Origin: Sulfurimonadaceae bacterium
GTDB lineage: Bacteria; Campylobacterota; Campylobacteria; Campylobacterales; Sulfurimonadaceae
Assembly (NCBI GenBank): GCA_016744575.1
Contig: JADGEC010000010.1
Coordinates: 1-51,279, forward strand
Direction: 5' to 3'
DNA length: 51,279 nt
Within the stretch, counting starts at the first letter, position 1; each line of letters opens with the position of its first letter. This document shows, in pieces, positions 8,781 to 17,865 of the stretch. Position numbers and translations under genes: made by a program. A model generated the notes under the pieces. The model ran no database searches. It saw only the letters and a list, made by a program, of their open reading frames with translations, and was not told where the DNA came from.

Positions 8781-11033
8781 CTATTTTCCTTCTTCGACTG
8801 CTTCTTCTGGTTCTGCTGACTCTGCCGGTGTACGGTTTTTGCATTTTGTACATTCGTAGACCTCTTTACCACGGTAGGTACGTTGAGCGAGAATACCGTC
8901 ACACTCCTCTTGCTCACACTTCTTATCGGTTGGTTCGAACTTGGAGATAAACTTACAGGTAGGATAGTTCTCACATCCCCAGAACGCACCTCGGCGTGAA
9001 GTCCGCCAGAGTAGGTTTCCTCCACATTCAGGACAAGGGATCTTAGAGGTCTTTTGTGCTTCTAGTGAACGAGTGTTCTTACACTCAGGGTAGGCACTAC
9101 AGGCCAGGAACTTCCCGTTTCGGCCATTTTTGACCACCATGGCACTACCACATTTGTCACATTTCTCCTCACTCTTCTCCTCTTGAGGAGCTGCCTTGGT
9201 CTCACCATCCTCACCCTCTTCTTCGACCTGCTCTGTATATTTACACTTTGGAAAACCGCTACAGGCGATGAAGTTACCATAACGACCAGAACGTAAAAGG
9301 AGTTCAGAACCGCACTGTGGACAGTTTCGGCCAAGCGGTTTAGCGATCTTTAGGCTGACGATCTCCTCTTTACCTTTGGCGATCTTCTCCATAAATGGGA
9401 AATAGAAGTCTTGGAGGACCTTCTGCCAATCTTTTCCTTCATAAGCGATCTTATCGAGTATCTCTTCCATATTCGCTGTGAAATTGGCATCGACGATCTC
9501 AGCGAAGTGCTTCTCTAGCATCTCTGTCACGGTAAAAGCGATCTCAGTCGGGATGATCTGGCGTTTTTCGATCGTGATGTAATTTCGGGCGCTCAAAGTA
9601 GAGATAGTCGGTGCATAAGTCGATGGCCGCCCGATCCCCTCTGCTTCAAGCTTTTTGATCAGACTTGCTTCAGAGTAGCGTGATGGTGGTTCTGTAAAGT
9701 GTTGTATAGGCGCGATCTTCTCAATATCTATAGGATCGCCCTGATTAAGTGTCGGTAGTAACTTGTCTTTATCATCTGTTCCGAGTACCTTATAAAAACC
9801 GTCAAAGATCAGTTTTCGTCCGTTGGCTTTGTACTCAGCCGTCTGGCCTTTAAAGAGGATGCTTTGCTGCTCAAAGATAGCATCTTCCATCTGACAGGCA
9901 AGAAAACGGTTGTAGATGAGTCGGTAGAGTTTGAGCTCGTCTGGTTTGAGGTACTGCGCCGCGATAGCAGGAGTATAATCAAGCATAGTAGGTCGGATAG
10001 CCTCGTGTGCCTCTTGTGCCCCTTTGGATTTTTTCCCATAAGCTTTTGGGGACTCTGGGAGGTACTTCTCACCAAAGTCTGATACGATCATCGTACGTGC
10101 AGCTTCGACAGCTTCTGCTGCCATGTTAAGTGAGTCAGTACGCATATAGGTGATGACTCCAGATGTCCCTGATGGTGTCTTGACCCCTTCGTAGAGCGAC
10201 TGTGCAAGCATCATGGTCTTTTTTGGAGAGAAGCCGAGTTTGCTTGAAGCCGTCTGCTGCAAGGTGGAGGTCATGAATGGTGGCGGTGTAGAGGTCTTAC
10301 GCTTTTTAGTCTCGATAGAAGCGACAATAAATGATTGTGTCTTGATACTCGCTGTTATCGCTTCAGCTTCCTCTTTTGTCTTGATAGAGAGTTTTTGAAG
10401 CTTCATGCCCTCATAAGTAATAAGGTTCGCATCGATACCCGGTACAAATGCCGTGTCTATCGTCCAGTACTCGACAGGGATAAAGGCTTTGATCTCACGT
10501 TCACGGTCTACAATGATCTTGAGTGTGGATGACTGGACCCGCCCTCCAGAGAGCCCTTTTTGGATCTTTGATGCGAGCAGCGGGGAGAGTTTATAACCGA
10601 CGACACGGTCGAGTAAACGGCGAGTCTGCTGGGCATTGACACGGTCCATATCTATTGCACGTGCCGTCTCAAGCGCATGACTGATAGCGGTCTTAGTGAT
10701 CTCATGAAAGACGATGCGTGGCAGGCTCTCCGGATCTTTTTTAATGGCATGGGCGATGTGCCAACCGATAGCTTCACCCTCGCGGTCCTCATCGGTCGCG
10801 ATATAGATGGTCTCGGCTTTTTTGGCTAAGCCCTGTATCTCTTTGACGGTGGCACTGTTCTCTTTGGCGACACTGTATTGTGGGATCAGCTCCTCACCTT
10901 CGACTTTGATACCGAAACGGGATTTCGGAAGATCGCGGATGTGGCCTTTAGAGGCTATGACCTCATAGCCTTTGCCCAAAAAGTTCTTGATAGTACGTGC
11001 TTTTGCCGGTGATTCGACGATGATTAGATCCAA
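8781..11033 (-). CDS. topA: DNA topoisomerase I TopA
   Basis: Type IA topoisomerase that relaxes negative supercoils. The Toprim domain is at the N-terminus (DLIIVESPAKA, then ATDEDREGEAIGWH), the catalytic Tyr is in GVITYMRTDS, and the C-terminus carries zinc-ribbon repeats with CPQCGS, CDKCGS and CPECGG motifs plus a final cysteine pair. I choose the TTG at 11033 as start (750 residues). It gives the canonical Toprim beginning, has a GGGAAG ribosome site upstream, and a TATAAT box lies inside the longer frame that begins at 11099. The extra residues of that frame are hydrophobic and unlike the family. It heads the minus-strand run topA-phosphodiesterase-bioB-antiporter. Confidence 0.95.
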   Translation of the reverse strand: MDLIIVESPAKARTIKNFLGKGYEVIASKGHIRDLPKSRFGIKVEGEELIPQYSVAKENSATVKEIQGLAKKAETIYIATDEDREGEAIGWHIAHAIKKDPESLPRIVFHEITKTAISHALETARAIDMDRVNAQQTRRLLDRVVGYKLSPLLASKIQKGLSGGRVQSSTLKIIVDREREIKAFIPVEYWTIDTAFVPGIDANLITYEGMKLQKLSIKTKEEAEAITASIKTQSFIVASIETKKRKTSTPPPFMTSTLQQTASSKLGFSPKKTMMLAQSLYEGVKTPSGTSGVITYMRTDSLNMAAEAVEAARTMIVSDFGEKYLPESPKAYGKKSKGAQEAHEAIRPTMLDYTPAIAAQYLKPDELKLYRLIYNRFLACQMEDAIFEQQSILFKGQTAEYKANGRKLIFDGFYKVLGTDDKDKLLPTLNQGDPIDIEKIAPIQHFTEPPSRYSEASLIKKLEAEGIGRPSTYAPTISTLSARNYITIEKRQIIPTEIAFTVTEMLEKHFAEIVDANFTANMEEILDKIAYEGKDWQKVLQDFYFPFMEKIAKGKEEIVSLKIAKPLGRNCPQCGSELLLRSGRYGNFIACSGFPKCKYTEQVEEEGEDGETKAAPQEEKSEEKCDKCGSAMVVKNGRNGKFLACSAYPECKNTRSLEAQKTSKIPCPECGGNLLWRTSRRGAFWGCENYPTCKFISKFEPTDKKCEQEECDGILAQRTYRGKEVYECTKCKNRTPAESAEPEEAVEEGK

Positions 11034-11055
11034 AATAGCTTCCCAATAGATATAG

Positions 11056-11061
11056 ATTATA
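11056..11061 (-). promoter_or_regulatory. Probable -10 element of topA
   Basis: A perfect TATAAT on the minus strand about 23 nt upstream of the TTG start of topA. No clear -35 hexamer is present at 16-18 nt, which is common for sigma-70 promoters in Campylobacterota. It supports the TTG start because it falls inside the longer reading frame. Confidence 0.55.
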
Positions 11062-11166
11062 GTGATAAAAGTGTGAAAGTTTAGCAGAAAACCTTGCAAG
11101 TATTCTAAAAGATCGTAGCTATGTACTCTATATTAATGGATAAGGGATGATGTTTTTAAAAAAGAT

Positions 11167-11193
11167 TAAATCTTTTTTACAGATCGCCGATGT
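11167..11193 (+). promoter_or_regulatory. Sigma-28 (FliA) promoter of flagellin
   Basis: TAAA at 11167-11170, exactly 15 nt, then GCCGATGT at 11186-11193. This fits the flagellar sigma-28 pattern TAAA-N15-GCCGATAA, with two mismatches near the end of the -10 box. Transcription would begin near 11200, leaving a leader of about 64 nt. The fliD promoter has the same architecture. Confidence 0.9.
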
Positions 11194-11202
11194 TAGTACT
11201 AA

Positions 11203-11263
11203 TCAGCAAGGAAGCTGAAATAACTACAGAGCTTCAGGCTCTAAAAAGATAAAAGGATTTATC
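11203..11263 (+). promoter_or_regulatory. Flagellin leader with GGA-loop hairpins (candidate CsrA sites)
   Basis: Three small hairpins fill the leader. The first (11203-11218) has a TCAGC/GCTGA stem and an AAGGAA loop. The second (11228-11242) has an AGAGC/GCTCT stem. The third (11248-11263) has a perfect GATAAA/TTTATC stem with an AGGA loop, holds the ribosome-binding site and abuts the ATG at 11264. GGA in a hairpin loop is the recognition element of CsrA. In Campylobacter, CsrA with FliW represses flaA translation through such loops. The hairpins are seen; the CsrA role is inferred. Confidence 0.65.
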
Positions 11264-12454
11264 ATGGGTTTTAGAATCAACACGAATATCGCGGCAATGA
11301 ACGCGCATATGAATGCTCAGAAAACCAACCTCGGTCTTGACAAAAGTCTTCAATCCCTAAGTTCAGGTCTTCGTATTAATACTGCTGCAGATGACGCGTC
11401 TGGTATGGCTATTGCCGATTCACTTCGTCAACAGTCTGCTGGTCTTGGACAGGCAGTAGCTAATGCAAATGATGGTATTGGTGTCGTTCAGACAGCTGAT
11501 GGTGCCCTTGATGAATATATCAACATCGCGAACACTATCAGGACCAAGTCTATTCAAGCTGCATCTGATGGACAGAATGCTGAGTCTCGTCAAGCGATCC
11601 AGTCGGATATCAACCGTCTATTGGAAGAAGCACAAAACATCGCTTCGACCACATCATTTAATGGTCAGACACTGCTTAATGGTGGTTACCAGAACAAATC
11701 GTTCCATATTGGTGCTTATGCAGGTGAGTCTGTAAACATCTCTATTGATGATACACAGATCGCTAATGTCGGTGAGTTCGCACTCTCTGAAGCTACTGCG
11801 GGGATCGCGGCGACAACCGGTTCTTCTGCGGCGACTACTACTACACAGCTTACAGTCACGGTAACAGACAAAGCAGGTGATACTTTTACAGCAGATTCTG
11901 GTGCACTGACTGTTACGGCTGGTGAACATAGCAGCCGTGAACTTTCTCAGCAGATCGCGGATGCTTTCAATGCTGATGCTCAGACTGATGGTGTGAATAT
12001 CCGGGCAAGTGTCCATGAACTCTCTGGTTCGACTGCTGCCACTCCATCCTTTGGTCTTCGTTTGGACTCAAGTGATGCGTTTGTAGTAGACACTCAGACA
12101 CTCGCAGGTACCAATGGTGCTGGCGTCGTAGATAAGACCAATACGCTTGATACTATCGATGTGACTACGCGTGAGAACGCAGAAAAAGCGGTCATCATCT
12201 CGGATTATGCTCTAAAAGATCTTGATGAGCGACGTTCAGATATTGGTTCGGTCCAAAATCAACTTGAATCGACCATTAGAAATATCTCTGTCACACAGGT
12301 AAACGTACAAGCGGCTGAATCTCAGATCCGTGACGTTGACTTTGCGGCAGAGTCTGCGAAATTCGCAAAACTGAATATCCTTGCTCAGTCTGGCTCTTAT
12401 GCCATGTCTCAGGCAAACGCTGTTCAGCAAAATGTCCTTCGTCTGCTTCAGTAG
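11264..12454 (+). CDS. flaA: Flagellin
   Basis: Structural subunit of the flagellar filament, 396 residues, exported through the flagellar type III apparatus. The N-terminal D0/D1 region (about 1-170) begins GFRINTNIAAMNAH and contains SSGLRINTAADDASGMAIAD. The C-terminal D0/D1 (about 310-396) ends QANAVQQNVLRLLQ. The variable centre is short compared with Campylobacter flagellins and rich in Thr, Ser and Ala, the residues glycosylated in that genus. At residues 87-98 it has NIANTIRTKSIQ, the epsilon-type sequence that replaces the TLR5-recognised segment. It is monocistronic between a sigma-28 promoter and a terminator. Only one flagellin lies in the window. Confidence 0.95.
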   Translation: MGFRINTNIAAMNAHMNAQKTNLGLDKSLQSLSSGLRINTAADDASGMAIADSLRQQSAGLGQAVANANDGIGVVQTADGALDEYINIANTIRTKSIQAASDGQNAESRQAIQSDINRLLEEAQNIASTTSFNGQTLLNGGYQNKSFHIGAYAGESVNISIDDTQIANVGEFALSEATAGIAATTGSSAATTTTQLTVTVTDKAGDTFTADSGALTVTAGEHSSRELSQQIADAFNADAQTDGVNIRASVHELSGSTAATPSFGLRLDSSDAFVVDTQTLAGTNGAGVVDKTNTLDTIDVTTRENAEKAVIISDYALKDLDERRSDIGSVQNQLESTIRNISVTQVNVQAAESQIRDVDFAAESAKFAKLNILAQSGSYAMSQANAVQQNVLRLLQ

Positions 12455-12475
12455 ACGAGAGCATTTCACTTCTTG

Positions 12476-12495
12476 ATGCCCTTCGGGGCATTTCT
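12476..12495 (+). terminator. Rho-independent terminator after flagellin
   Basis: A 6-bp stem ATGCCC/GGGCAT closes a TTCG tetraloop (12482-12485), followed by a short T-rich stretch. It lies 21 nt after the flagellin stop. Confidence 0.8.
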
Positions 12496-12521
12496 TCAGT
12501 ACTATTCCTCCTTTTTTTCAT

Positions 12522-12547
12522 TTGACATCGTTGTTAGGTATGATAAT
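12522..12547 (+). promoter_or_regulatory. Possible sigma-70 promoter of the Maf gene
   Basis: TTGACA at 12522-12527 and GATAAT at 12542-12547. The spacing is 14 nt, shorter than ideal; an overlapping TATGAT gives 11 nt. A sigma-28 element is not seen here, so this gene seems to have its own promoter behind the flagellin terminator. Confidence 0.4.
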
Positions 12548-12593
12548 TGCTTTTTTTGCGTTAGACTAGTGTCATCTTTTTTTGGAGTGTAGA

Positions 12594-15380
12594 GTGATCG
12601 ATATTGAGCAACAGGCCATCTCCACCTTTCAGAACAACCTTAACTATTTTGCGACTCACCACCCTTTACTTCATAAAAAACTGGATGTTTTAGAGACAGC
12701 TATTGGAAGCGGCCAGTATCGAGAGAACTATTCGCTGGAGTACATCAGTGACTATTTTGATATCAAAGAGCTCTCTAGCGGAGCACTTCTTTATGGAAGA
12801 AGTAGCCTTGATCATGCACAGATGGCTGCAGATGGCGTCAACTGGGACAAAAGGGAGTCTGTCATCAAGACCTTTTATGACTTTCCCTACACCAAGACCA
12901 ATGTCAAAGACCTTGACAGATTGACCATGATCAACTCCTGGATGGTCGGGACGGCACCGATCGTGCATTTTGTGAACGAGCAGATGTCCACTCATCATAT
13001 GTTGAAGAAGATCTATAAGTTCATCTTTTTTGGCGTGGGTGTGGGAGTACAGCTATCGGTTATCCATCAGAAGATCGATACCGATAGTTACCTGATCATC
13101 GAGGATAATCTGGAACTTTTTCGCCTCTCGATGTTTGTGACAGACTATAAGGTCTTGGGTCATAAAGCCCGGCTTTTCTTCTCGGTTATGGATGATCCGG
13201 GTGAGTTTAAGCAGATCTATGACCTTTTTGCCGCAGATCTTATGATCAGAAACAGTCATCTAAAGTTTTATCTGCTTTCAGACAGTTACGCTCCAAAGAT
13301 CAAGCAGATACAGAACTTTGCTGTGACACAGGCACATCTCGCTTACCCTTATAATCATCTCTTGCACAAGAACCTGTTGGTAAGTCATGCGATCTATGAA
13401 GACTATGATTTCTTAAATATCTCAAGACCCTTTGAGGCATCGCCATTCTCAGACAAGCCGATACTCTACCTTGCGGCAGGACCATCGCTGGATGTCCGGA
13501 TGGAGTGGGTCAGGGAGAATCAAAAGAAGTTTATCATCGTCTGTGTGTTTATGATCGCTGATAAGTTAGAACAAGAAGGAGTCTTGCCCGATATCGTAGT
13601 CCATGTCGATGAAGCAAAAGAGGCGATCACAAACACCCTTAGAAGCATGGAGGCAAGTGGCTTTTTAAAAGAGAGTATCTTCATCCTTGCAGCAAGTGTG
13701 CCTTTGGGCCTGTTCACGGCTATAGGTAAAAAAGAGAACATCTTTTTGATCGAAGACCGTACTCGTTATAAGAAAGATCATGGTTTTATCGAGTTTTTTA
13801 GTGTTGGTGAGGTCGGTTACGCGCTCTCATTGATCTTTGGTGTAAAAGAGATCTATCTGCTTGGTCTCGACCTGGCTGTCGATCAAAAGACAGGTAAGAC
13901 ACATGCTTCAGGGCACCGAACATCAGTTGAGATCGATATCAGTAGAGGTGATACCGGCCCAGAATCATCAGGGACTCTACGTGAGACACTTATCACTGTT
14001 AAAGGTAATCGACAAGCTACCGTCTTTACGACACCACTGTTTGATGCATCGATCCATCGAATCAACTACTTTACCAGGCTTTATAAAAGTGGTGATCAAA
14101 AGATCTACAACCTTAGTGATGGTGCCTACTATGATGAGACTGTTGCACTTCAGGTCGAAGATGTATGTGTTGAGGATATCAGCAAAGATGAAACTGGTAC
14201 GGAACTGCTGAAATACTTACAAAGTAGATCGACCGACTCTATGAGTGATGTCGAGAAGAACAATATCATCATCCGAAAGAAAGAGGTAAAGAAAAAAGCG
14301 AGACTTATAGAGCGCTTTTCAAAACAGAACATCAAAGAGATAGAAGGGTTCAGGAAACAGTTTATTGCTCTGGTCGGAAGCCTTATCACTCCGGTGACTC
14401 AAGAGACTAACGAAGTCAGTGATATCTTTTTGAACTACTTTCAAACGGTTGGGAACTACATTGGAAATCTGTTGAACACCGTTGATCTTCACCGACCAGA
14501 CAAGATCGCAAAAGAGCTGCAGAAGCTTCTCTCACGGCAGCTTTATAAAATCTTACATGATATTGGCAGTTTTGAGTTTGACTACATCAATGGTAAAAAG
14601 TATTTTGATGTGAATGGCTTTAGTGAGCTTCAGAGCGAGATCTTGGAGTTGAGGTTGGAAGCTAGAGAAGTGCCTCAGATAGCTCAACTTTATTTTGTAG
14701 AGAGGATGAGACTTTGGGACGTAGATGAAGAGAGGATAAAAAATAGCTTTACAAAAGATGCTATTGGACTCTTTGCCGTTGAGGAGAACTTACATGACCA
14801 TAGCTTTGTAGATTATATAAAAGAGCTTTATAGAAGGTTGCCACAGGTCTCTTTTAAACTGTTCTATTTAGATGATGCTCAAAAAAGATTAGCTGAGATA
14901 GTCTTTCAAGAGGAGTCACAAAGAGTCCATCTCTTCCCCTTGACGACTATTCAGGAGGTGGCCGAGAACATCGAGATATATATTCGAGATCAAAATACAC
15001 CTAGTGATGAGATCGAGACTTGGATATTCACATCTTTATTAAAGTACTCTGATGAAGTCTTCCCACTTAACTTTCATCTTCGATTAGCTGAGGGTGTCAC
15101 TGTCTCGCAAGTCGACCAGGCACGAAAAGATCATCTGACGTTCCAGTACTTGGAGAAGTTCGGTTATACAGATGAAGATGTGAGAAAGGCTGATGGGGGA
15201 ATGTTGAAGTTAAGGTATAACAAAATATATGAACTTCTTGGTTGGGATAAACGTATGTCTGATCAGCAAGATCTGCATGAATATCAGTTTTTTACTGAAC
15301 TAGATCTTATAGTAAAGTACCCAGAGTATAAAAGACATATCTTAAGAGTCAAAAAGATCAATCAGATCATATATAGGTAG
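12594..15380 (+). CDS. Motility accessory factor (Maf) family flagellin glycosyltransferase
   Basis: Maf proteins are required for adding nonulosonic acids (pseudaminic or legionaminic acid) to flagellin. The 928-residue protein has the central MAF/DUF115 domain at about 290-480, with the nucleotide-sugar site motif AAGPSLDVR and the following FIIVCVFMIADKL and PDIVVHVDE strands, then IYLLGLDLAVD and THASGH. Both flanks are long and mostly helical, as in other Maf proteins. I place the start at the GTG at 12594, which has GGAG six bases upstream; an in-frame TTG at 12582 would have no ribosome site. Position directly after flagellin and the presence of a full Pse pathway in the window support the role. 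The exact donor is not known. Confidence 0.88.
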   Translation: MIDIEQQAISTFQNNLNYFATHHPLLHKKLDVLETAIGSGQYRENYSLEYISDYFDIKELSSGALLYGRSSLDHAQMAADGVNWDKRESVIKTFYDFPYTKTNVKDLDRLTMINSWMVGTAPIVHFVNEQMSTHHMLKKIYKFIFFGVGVGVQLSVIHQKIDTDSYLIIEDNLELFRLSMFVTDYKVLGHKARLFFSVMDDPGEFKQIYDLFAADLMIRNSHLKFYLLSDSYAPKIKQIQNFAVTQAHLAYPYNHLLHKNLLVSHAIYEDYDFLNISRPFEASPFSDKPILYLAAGPSLDVRMEWVRENQKKFIIVCVFMIADKLEQEGVLPDIVVHVDEAKEAITNTLRSMEASGFLKESIFILAASVPLGLFTAIGKKENIFLIEDRTRYKKDHGFIEFFSVGEVGYALSLIFGVKEIYLLGLDLAVDQKTGKTHASGHRTSVEIDISRGDTGPESSGTLRETLITVKGNRQATVFTTPLFDASIHRINYFTRLYKSGDQKIYNLSDGAYYDETVALQVEDVCVEDISKDETGTELLKYLQSRSTDSMSDVEKNNIIIRKKEVKKKARLIERFSKQNIKEIEGFRKQFIALVGSLITPVTQETNEVSDIFLNYFQTVGNYIGNLLNTVDLHRPDKIAKELQKLLSRQLYKILHDIGSFEFDYINGKKYFDVNGFSELQSEILELRLEAREVPQIAQLYFVERMRLWDVDEERIKNSFTKDAIGLFAVEENLHDHSFVDYIKELYRRLPQVSFKLFYLDDAQKRLAEIVFQEESQRVHLFPLTTIQEVAENIEIYIRDQNTPSDEIETWIFTSLLKYSDEVFPLNFHLRLAEGVTVSQVDQARKDHLTFQYLEKFGYTDEDVRKADGGMLKLRYNKIYELLGWDKRMSDQQDLHEYQFFTELDLIVKYPEYKRHILRVKKINQIIYR

Positions 15381-15442
15381 ATGTTTTAGAGAGAAAAGAG
15401 TCATTGTGAATGATCGGCAGACTTATAGTGTAAGGAGATACG

Positions 15443-16486
15443 TTGAAATATATAGATCTCGATGAGATTAAAAGATTGATCTTGGAAGTACTCATCGCTA
15501 TTGGCGTCGATGAAGAGGTGTCCAATGATACAGCGGAGGGTCTGGTAGAGGCATCTCTGCGTGGAGTGGACTCTCATGGTATTCGATTGCTGTTCCACTA
15601 TGTAGAGGCGGTGAGAAGTGGACGATTGAACCCCAGCCCGAGGTATGATTTTGTCGAGACATCACCTTCGACCGGGATCTTGGACGCAGACCATACCTTT
15701 GGTCATGCAGCCGGTATAAAAGCGATGCATCACGCCATTGAACTCGCAAAAAAGTCTGGTAGTGGTCATGTGGCTGTGAAAAACTCATCACATAGTGGTG
15801 CCATGGCCTATTTCGCTCATGAGGCATGTAAGCAGGATATGATCGGAGTCGCCTATACGCATGCGACTTCAAGACTGAGAAATCCCAATGGGCGTACATC
15901 GTTTTTTGGAAACAACCCGATGTGTTTTACGGCACCTATGCAGGACGAAGAGCCCTTTTGTTATGATGGTGCGAACTCTACCATCACCTTTAACGAAGTC
16001 CGAAGATACGGGGATATAGGTGAGATACTGCCTGAAGGTGTAGTGGCAGACTCCAATGGGATGGTGACATGTGATCCGGATGAAGCAGAACAACTGATTC
16101 CCATTGGTGACTATAAGGGGTTTGGTCTCTCTATGGTCGTAGATATCTTTTGTGGCTTGCTGACGGGTATGCCTGTAGGAAAAGATGTCAGCAAGATGTT
16201 TGGTGATGAAGAGGTGATGCGACAAAAGAGAGAGTTAGGACAGTTCTACTCGGCTTACAGGATAGACTCTTTTGTGCCAAAAGAGCAGTTCAAGTCTAGG
16301 ATGCAAACGCTTGTCGACTCTTTGAGAAGTGAACCTTCTATCGATGCAGAGAGCTCTGTCATGGCCCCGGGAGATCCGGAGAAACGAGTAAAAAAAGAGA
16401 GACTCAAAACAGGAATACCGATTCCTGAACCTGATTATCTGAGGTTTAATGAGATGGCAGATAAGTATGCAGTCAAAGGGATATAG
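15443..16486 (+). CDS. Malate/L-lactate/ureidoglycolate dehydrogenase family (Ldh2) oxidoreductase
   Basis: NAD(P)-dependent 2-hydroxyacid/2-ketoacid oxidoreductase of the Ldh2 type. Family features are RGVDSHGIRLLFHYVEAV near residues 35-52, the VKNSSHSGAMAYFAHEA segment, NNPMCFTAP, and IGDYKGFGLSMVVDIFCG near the C-terminal third. Length (347) is normal. The start is a TTG at 15443 with a strong AAGGAGA ribosome site. The next gene begins immediately after the stop, so it is the first gene of a sugar operon together with a CMP-sugar synthetase. That context suggests it oxidises or reduces a sugar-acid precursor rather than serving central metabolism. The substrate cannot be read from sequence. 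Confidence 0.82.
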   Translation: MKYIDLDEIKRLILEVLIAIGVDEEVSNDTAEGLVEASLRGVDSHGIRLLFHYVEAVRSGRLNPSPRYDFVETSPSTGILDADHTFGHAAGIKAMHHAIELAKKSGSGHVAVKNSSHSGAMAYFAHEACKQDMIGVAYTHATSRLRNPNGRTSFFGNNPMCFTAPMQDEEPFCYDGANSTITFNEVRRYGDIGEILPEGVVADSNGMVTCDPDEAEQLIPIGDYKGFGLSMVVDIFCGLLTGMPVGKDVSKMFGDEEVMRQKRELGQFYSAYRIDSFVPKEQFKSRMQTLVDSLRSEPSIDAESSVMAPGDPEKRVKKERLKTGIPIPEPDYLRFNEMADKYAVKGI

Positions 16487-17176
16487 ATGAATGTAGTAGC
16501 GATCATTCCTGCGAGGGGTGGCTCAAAAGGGATCCCAAAGAAGAACATCAAAGAGCTTGCCGGAAAGCCTTTAGTAGCTTATACGATAGAACAGGCTCTT
16601 GCATCGAGACATATTACGAGAGTAGTGGTCAATAGTGATGATGTAAAGATCAGAGATGTGGCTGAGCGATATGGTGCGGAAAGTATGGATAGGATCGAAG
16701 AGTTCCACCATGACAACAGCACTCAGGAAGTAGATAGACTGCTTTATTGGATAGTCGAACAACTGGAGTCTGAGGCAGAGAAGATAGACATAGTCGTTTT
16801 GTTATATCCAACTGCGCCTCTTCGAGATATAGAGAGCATAGATAAGGCGATCACAATGGTCGTAGAGGAAGGGTATGACTCTGTGTTGTCACTCTATGAG
16901 GATACGACATACCTGTGGCGACTAAACAGTGATGATACCGCATCTGCGACAAACTATGACCCTAAGACAAGAGGACCGAGACAAAAAGAGTACTGGAACC
17001 AATGGGCAGAGAACAAAGCGATCTATGTCATGACCAGAGACCTGCTTATGAGTCAGAAATGCCGACTTGGAGGCAAGATCGGTCACGTAGAGATGAGTAG
17101 GTTACGATCGATAGATATAGACCGGCCTGAAGACTTCGAACTGTGTGAACAACTCATCAAAGCATGGATAAAGTAA
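16487..17176 (+). CDS. Acylneuraminate/nonulosonate cytidylyltransferase-like protein
   Basis: A 229-residue enzyme expected to activate a keto-acid sugar with CTP, giving a CMP-sugar. It starts with the nucleotide-binding loop IIPARGGSKGIPKKN, followed by VVVNSDDVKIRDVA, a YPTAPLRDIES segment and the metal-binding end RSIDIDRPEDFE. This pattern is that of NeuA/PseF/LegF. A separate PseF is encoded at 41542-42282, so this copy probably activates another sugar. It sits directly behind the Ldh2 gene and before an SGNH hydrolase. The 3' end overlaps a longer frame of the hydrolase gene. Confidence 0.85.
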   Translation: MNVVAIIPARGGSKGIPKKNIKELAGKPLVAYTIEQALASRHITRVVVNSDDVKIRDVAERYGAESMDRIEEFHHDNSTQEVDRLLYWIVEQLESEAEKIDIVVLLYPTAPLRDIESIDKAITMVVEEGYDSVLSLYEDTTYLWRLNSDDTASATNYDPKTRGPRQKEYWNQWAENKAIYVMTRDLLMSQKCRLGGKIGHVEMSRLRSIDIDRPEDFELCEQLIKAWIK

Positions 17177-17193
17177 TAATCCAAGGAAAAGCG

Positions 17194-17865
17194 GTGAAAA
17201 AGATACTTATAATGACCGATTCATTGGGACTGGGCAGATACGTCTCAAAGGATCAGGCTTATCTGAACATCGAAGACACTTGGCCAGAGCTTCTAAAGCG
17301 CAGTCTCCCTGAACTGATCATCCATAGTCATGGTCAGGGGCATGCAGGTTTCAGTGATATAGAGAAGCAGTTGAAATACTGGAAGATGTTTGAGCCGGAC
17401 ATGGTCATCTTTCAAGTCGGTCTCAATGATTGTCTGCCGCGAGCCTTACATAGACATGAGAGTGAGTTTCTGGACAAATATAAGAGAGTAGCGAGCTCAA
17501 TATCGCCATTGGTCAGCAAGTTCAGAAAAAGACTGAGAAAGCATCGTCGTATCTCTTATCATGATCAAAGATCCTTTGAATCCATAAGTGCTAAGACGTA
17601 TGGCCATTTCAAGAACAGTTATATTCTGGAGATGATCTATGACAAACGAAGGACAAACGAGAACTTCTATGATGGATATCAAGAGCACATCGAACGATAC
17701 AATGAGATCTTGCATTCAGTGGCACGGGATGCCTTTATAGAGATCAATACTAAGATGAACAGACATAGAGATATGTTTTTCAACGATACATTCCATGTAG
17801 ATAAAGATGGGCATAGACTGATCTTTGAAGAGATAAAAAATGTGATATTGAAGGAGCAACAGTGA
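17194..17865 (+). CDS. SGNH/GDSL-family hydrolase
   Basis: A 223-residue esterase-like protein. Block I is IMTDSLGLGRYV with the nucleophile serine, block III is VGLNDCLPRA, and the catalytic Asp/His pair is in DTFHVDKDGHRL near the end. No signal peptide is seen, so it is likely cytoplasmic and may deacylate or acylate a sugar intermediate. I prefer the GTG at 17194, which has AAGGA six bases upstream; an ATG at 17164 overlaps the previous gene and lacks a ribosome site. The GTGA overlap with the next gene indicates tight coupling. Role in the glycan pathway is inferred from position. Confidence 0.78.
   Translation: MKKILIMTDSLGLGRYVSKDQAYLNIEDTWPELLKRSLPELIIHSHGQGHAGFSDIEKQLKYWKMFEPDMVIFQVGLNDCLPRALHRHESEFLDKYKRVASSISPLVSKFRKRLRKHRRISYHDQRSFESISAKTYGHFKNSYILEMIYDKRRTNENFYDGYQEHIERYNEILHSVARDAFIEINTKMNRHRDMFFNDTFHVDKDGHRLIFEEIKNVILKEQQ

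Noticed and set aside
8765-9025. N-terminal extension of the phosphodiesterase frame
   Set aside because: It overlaps the topA C-terminus in another frame, and the family motif DTH begins right after the ATG at 8764.
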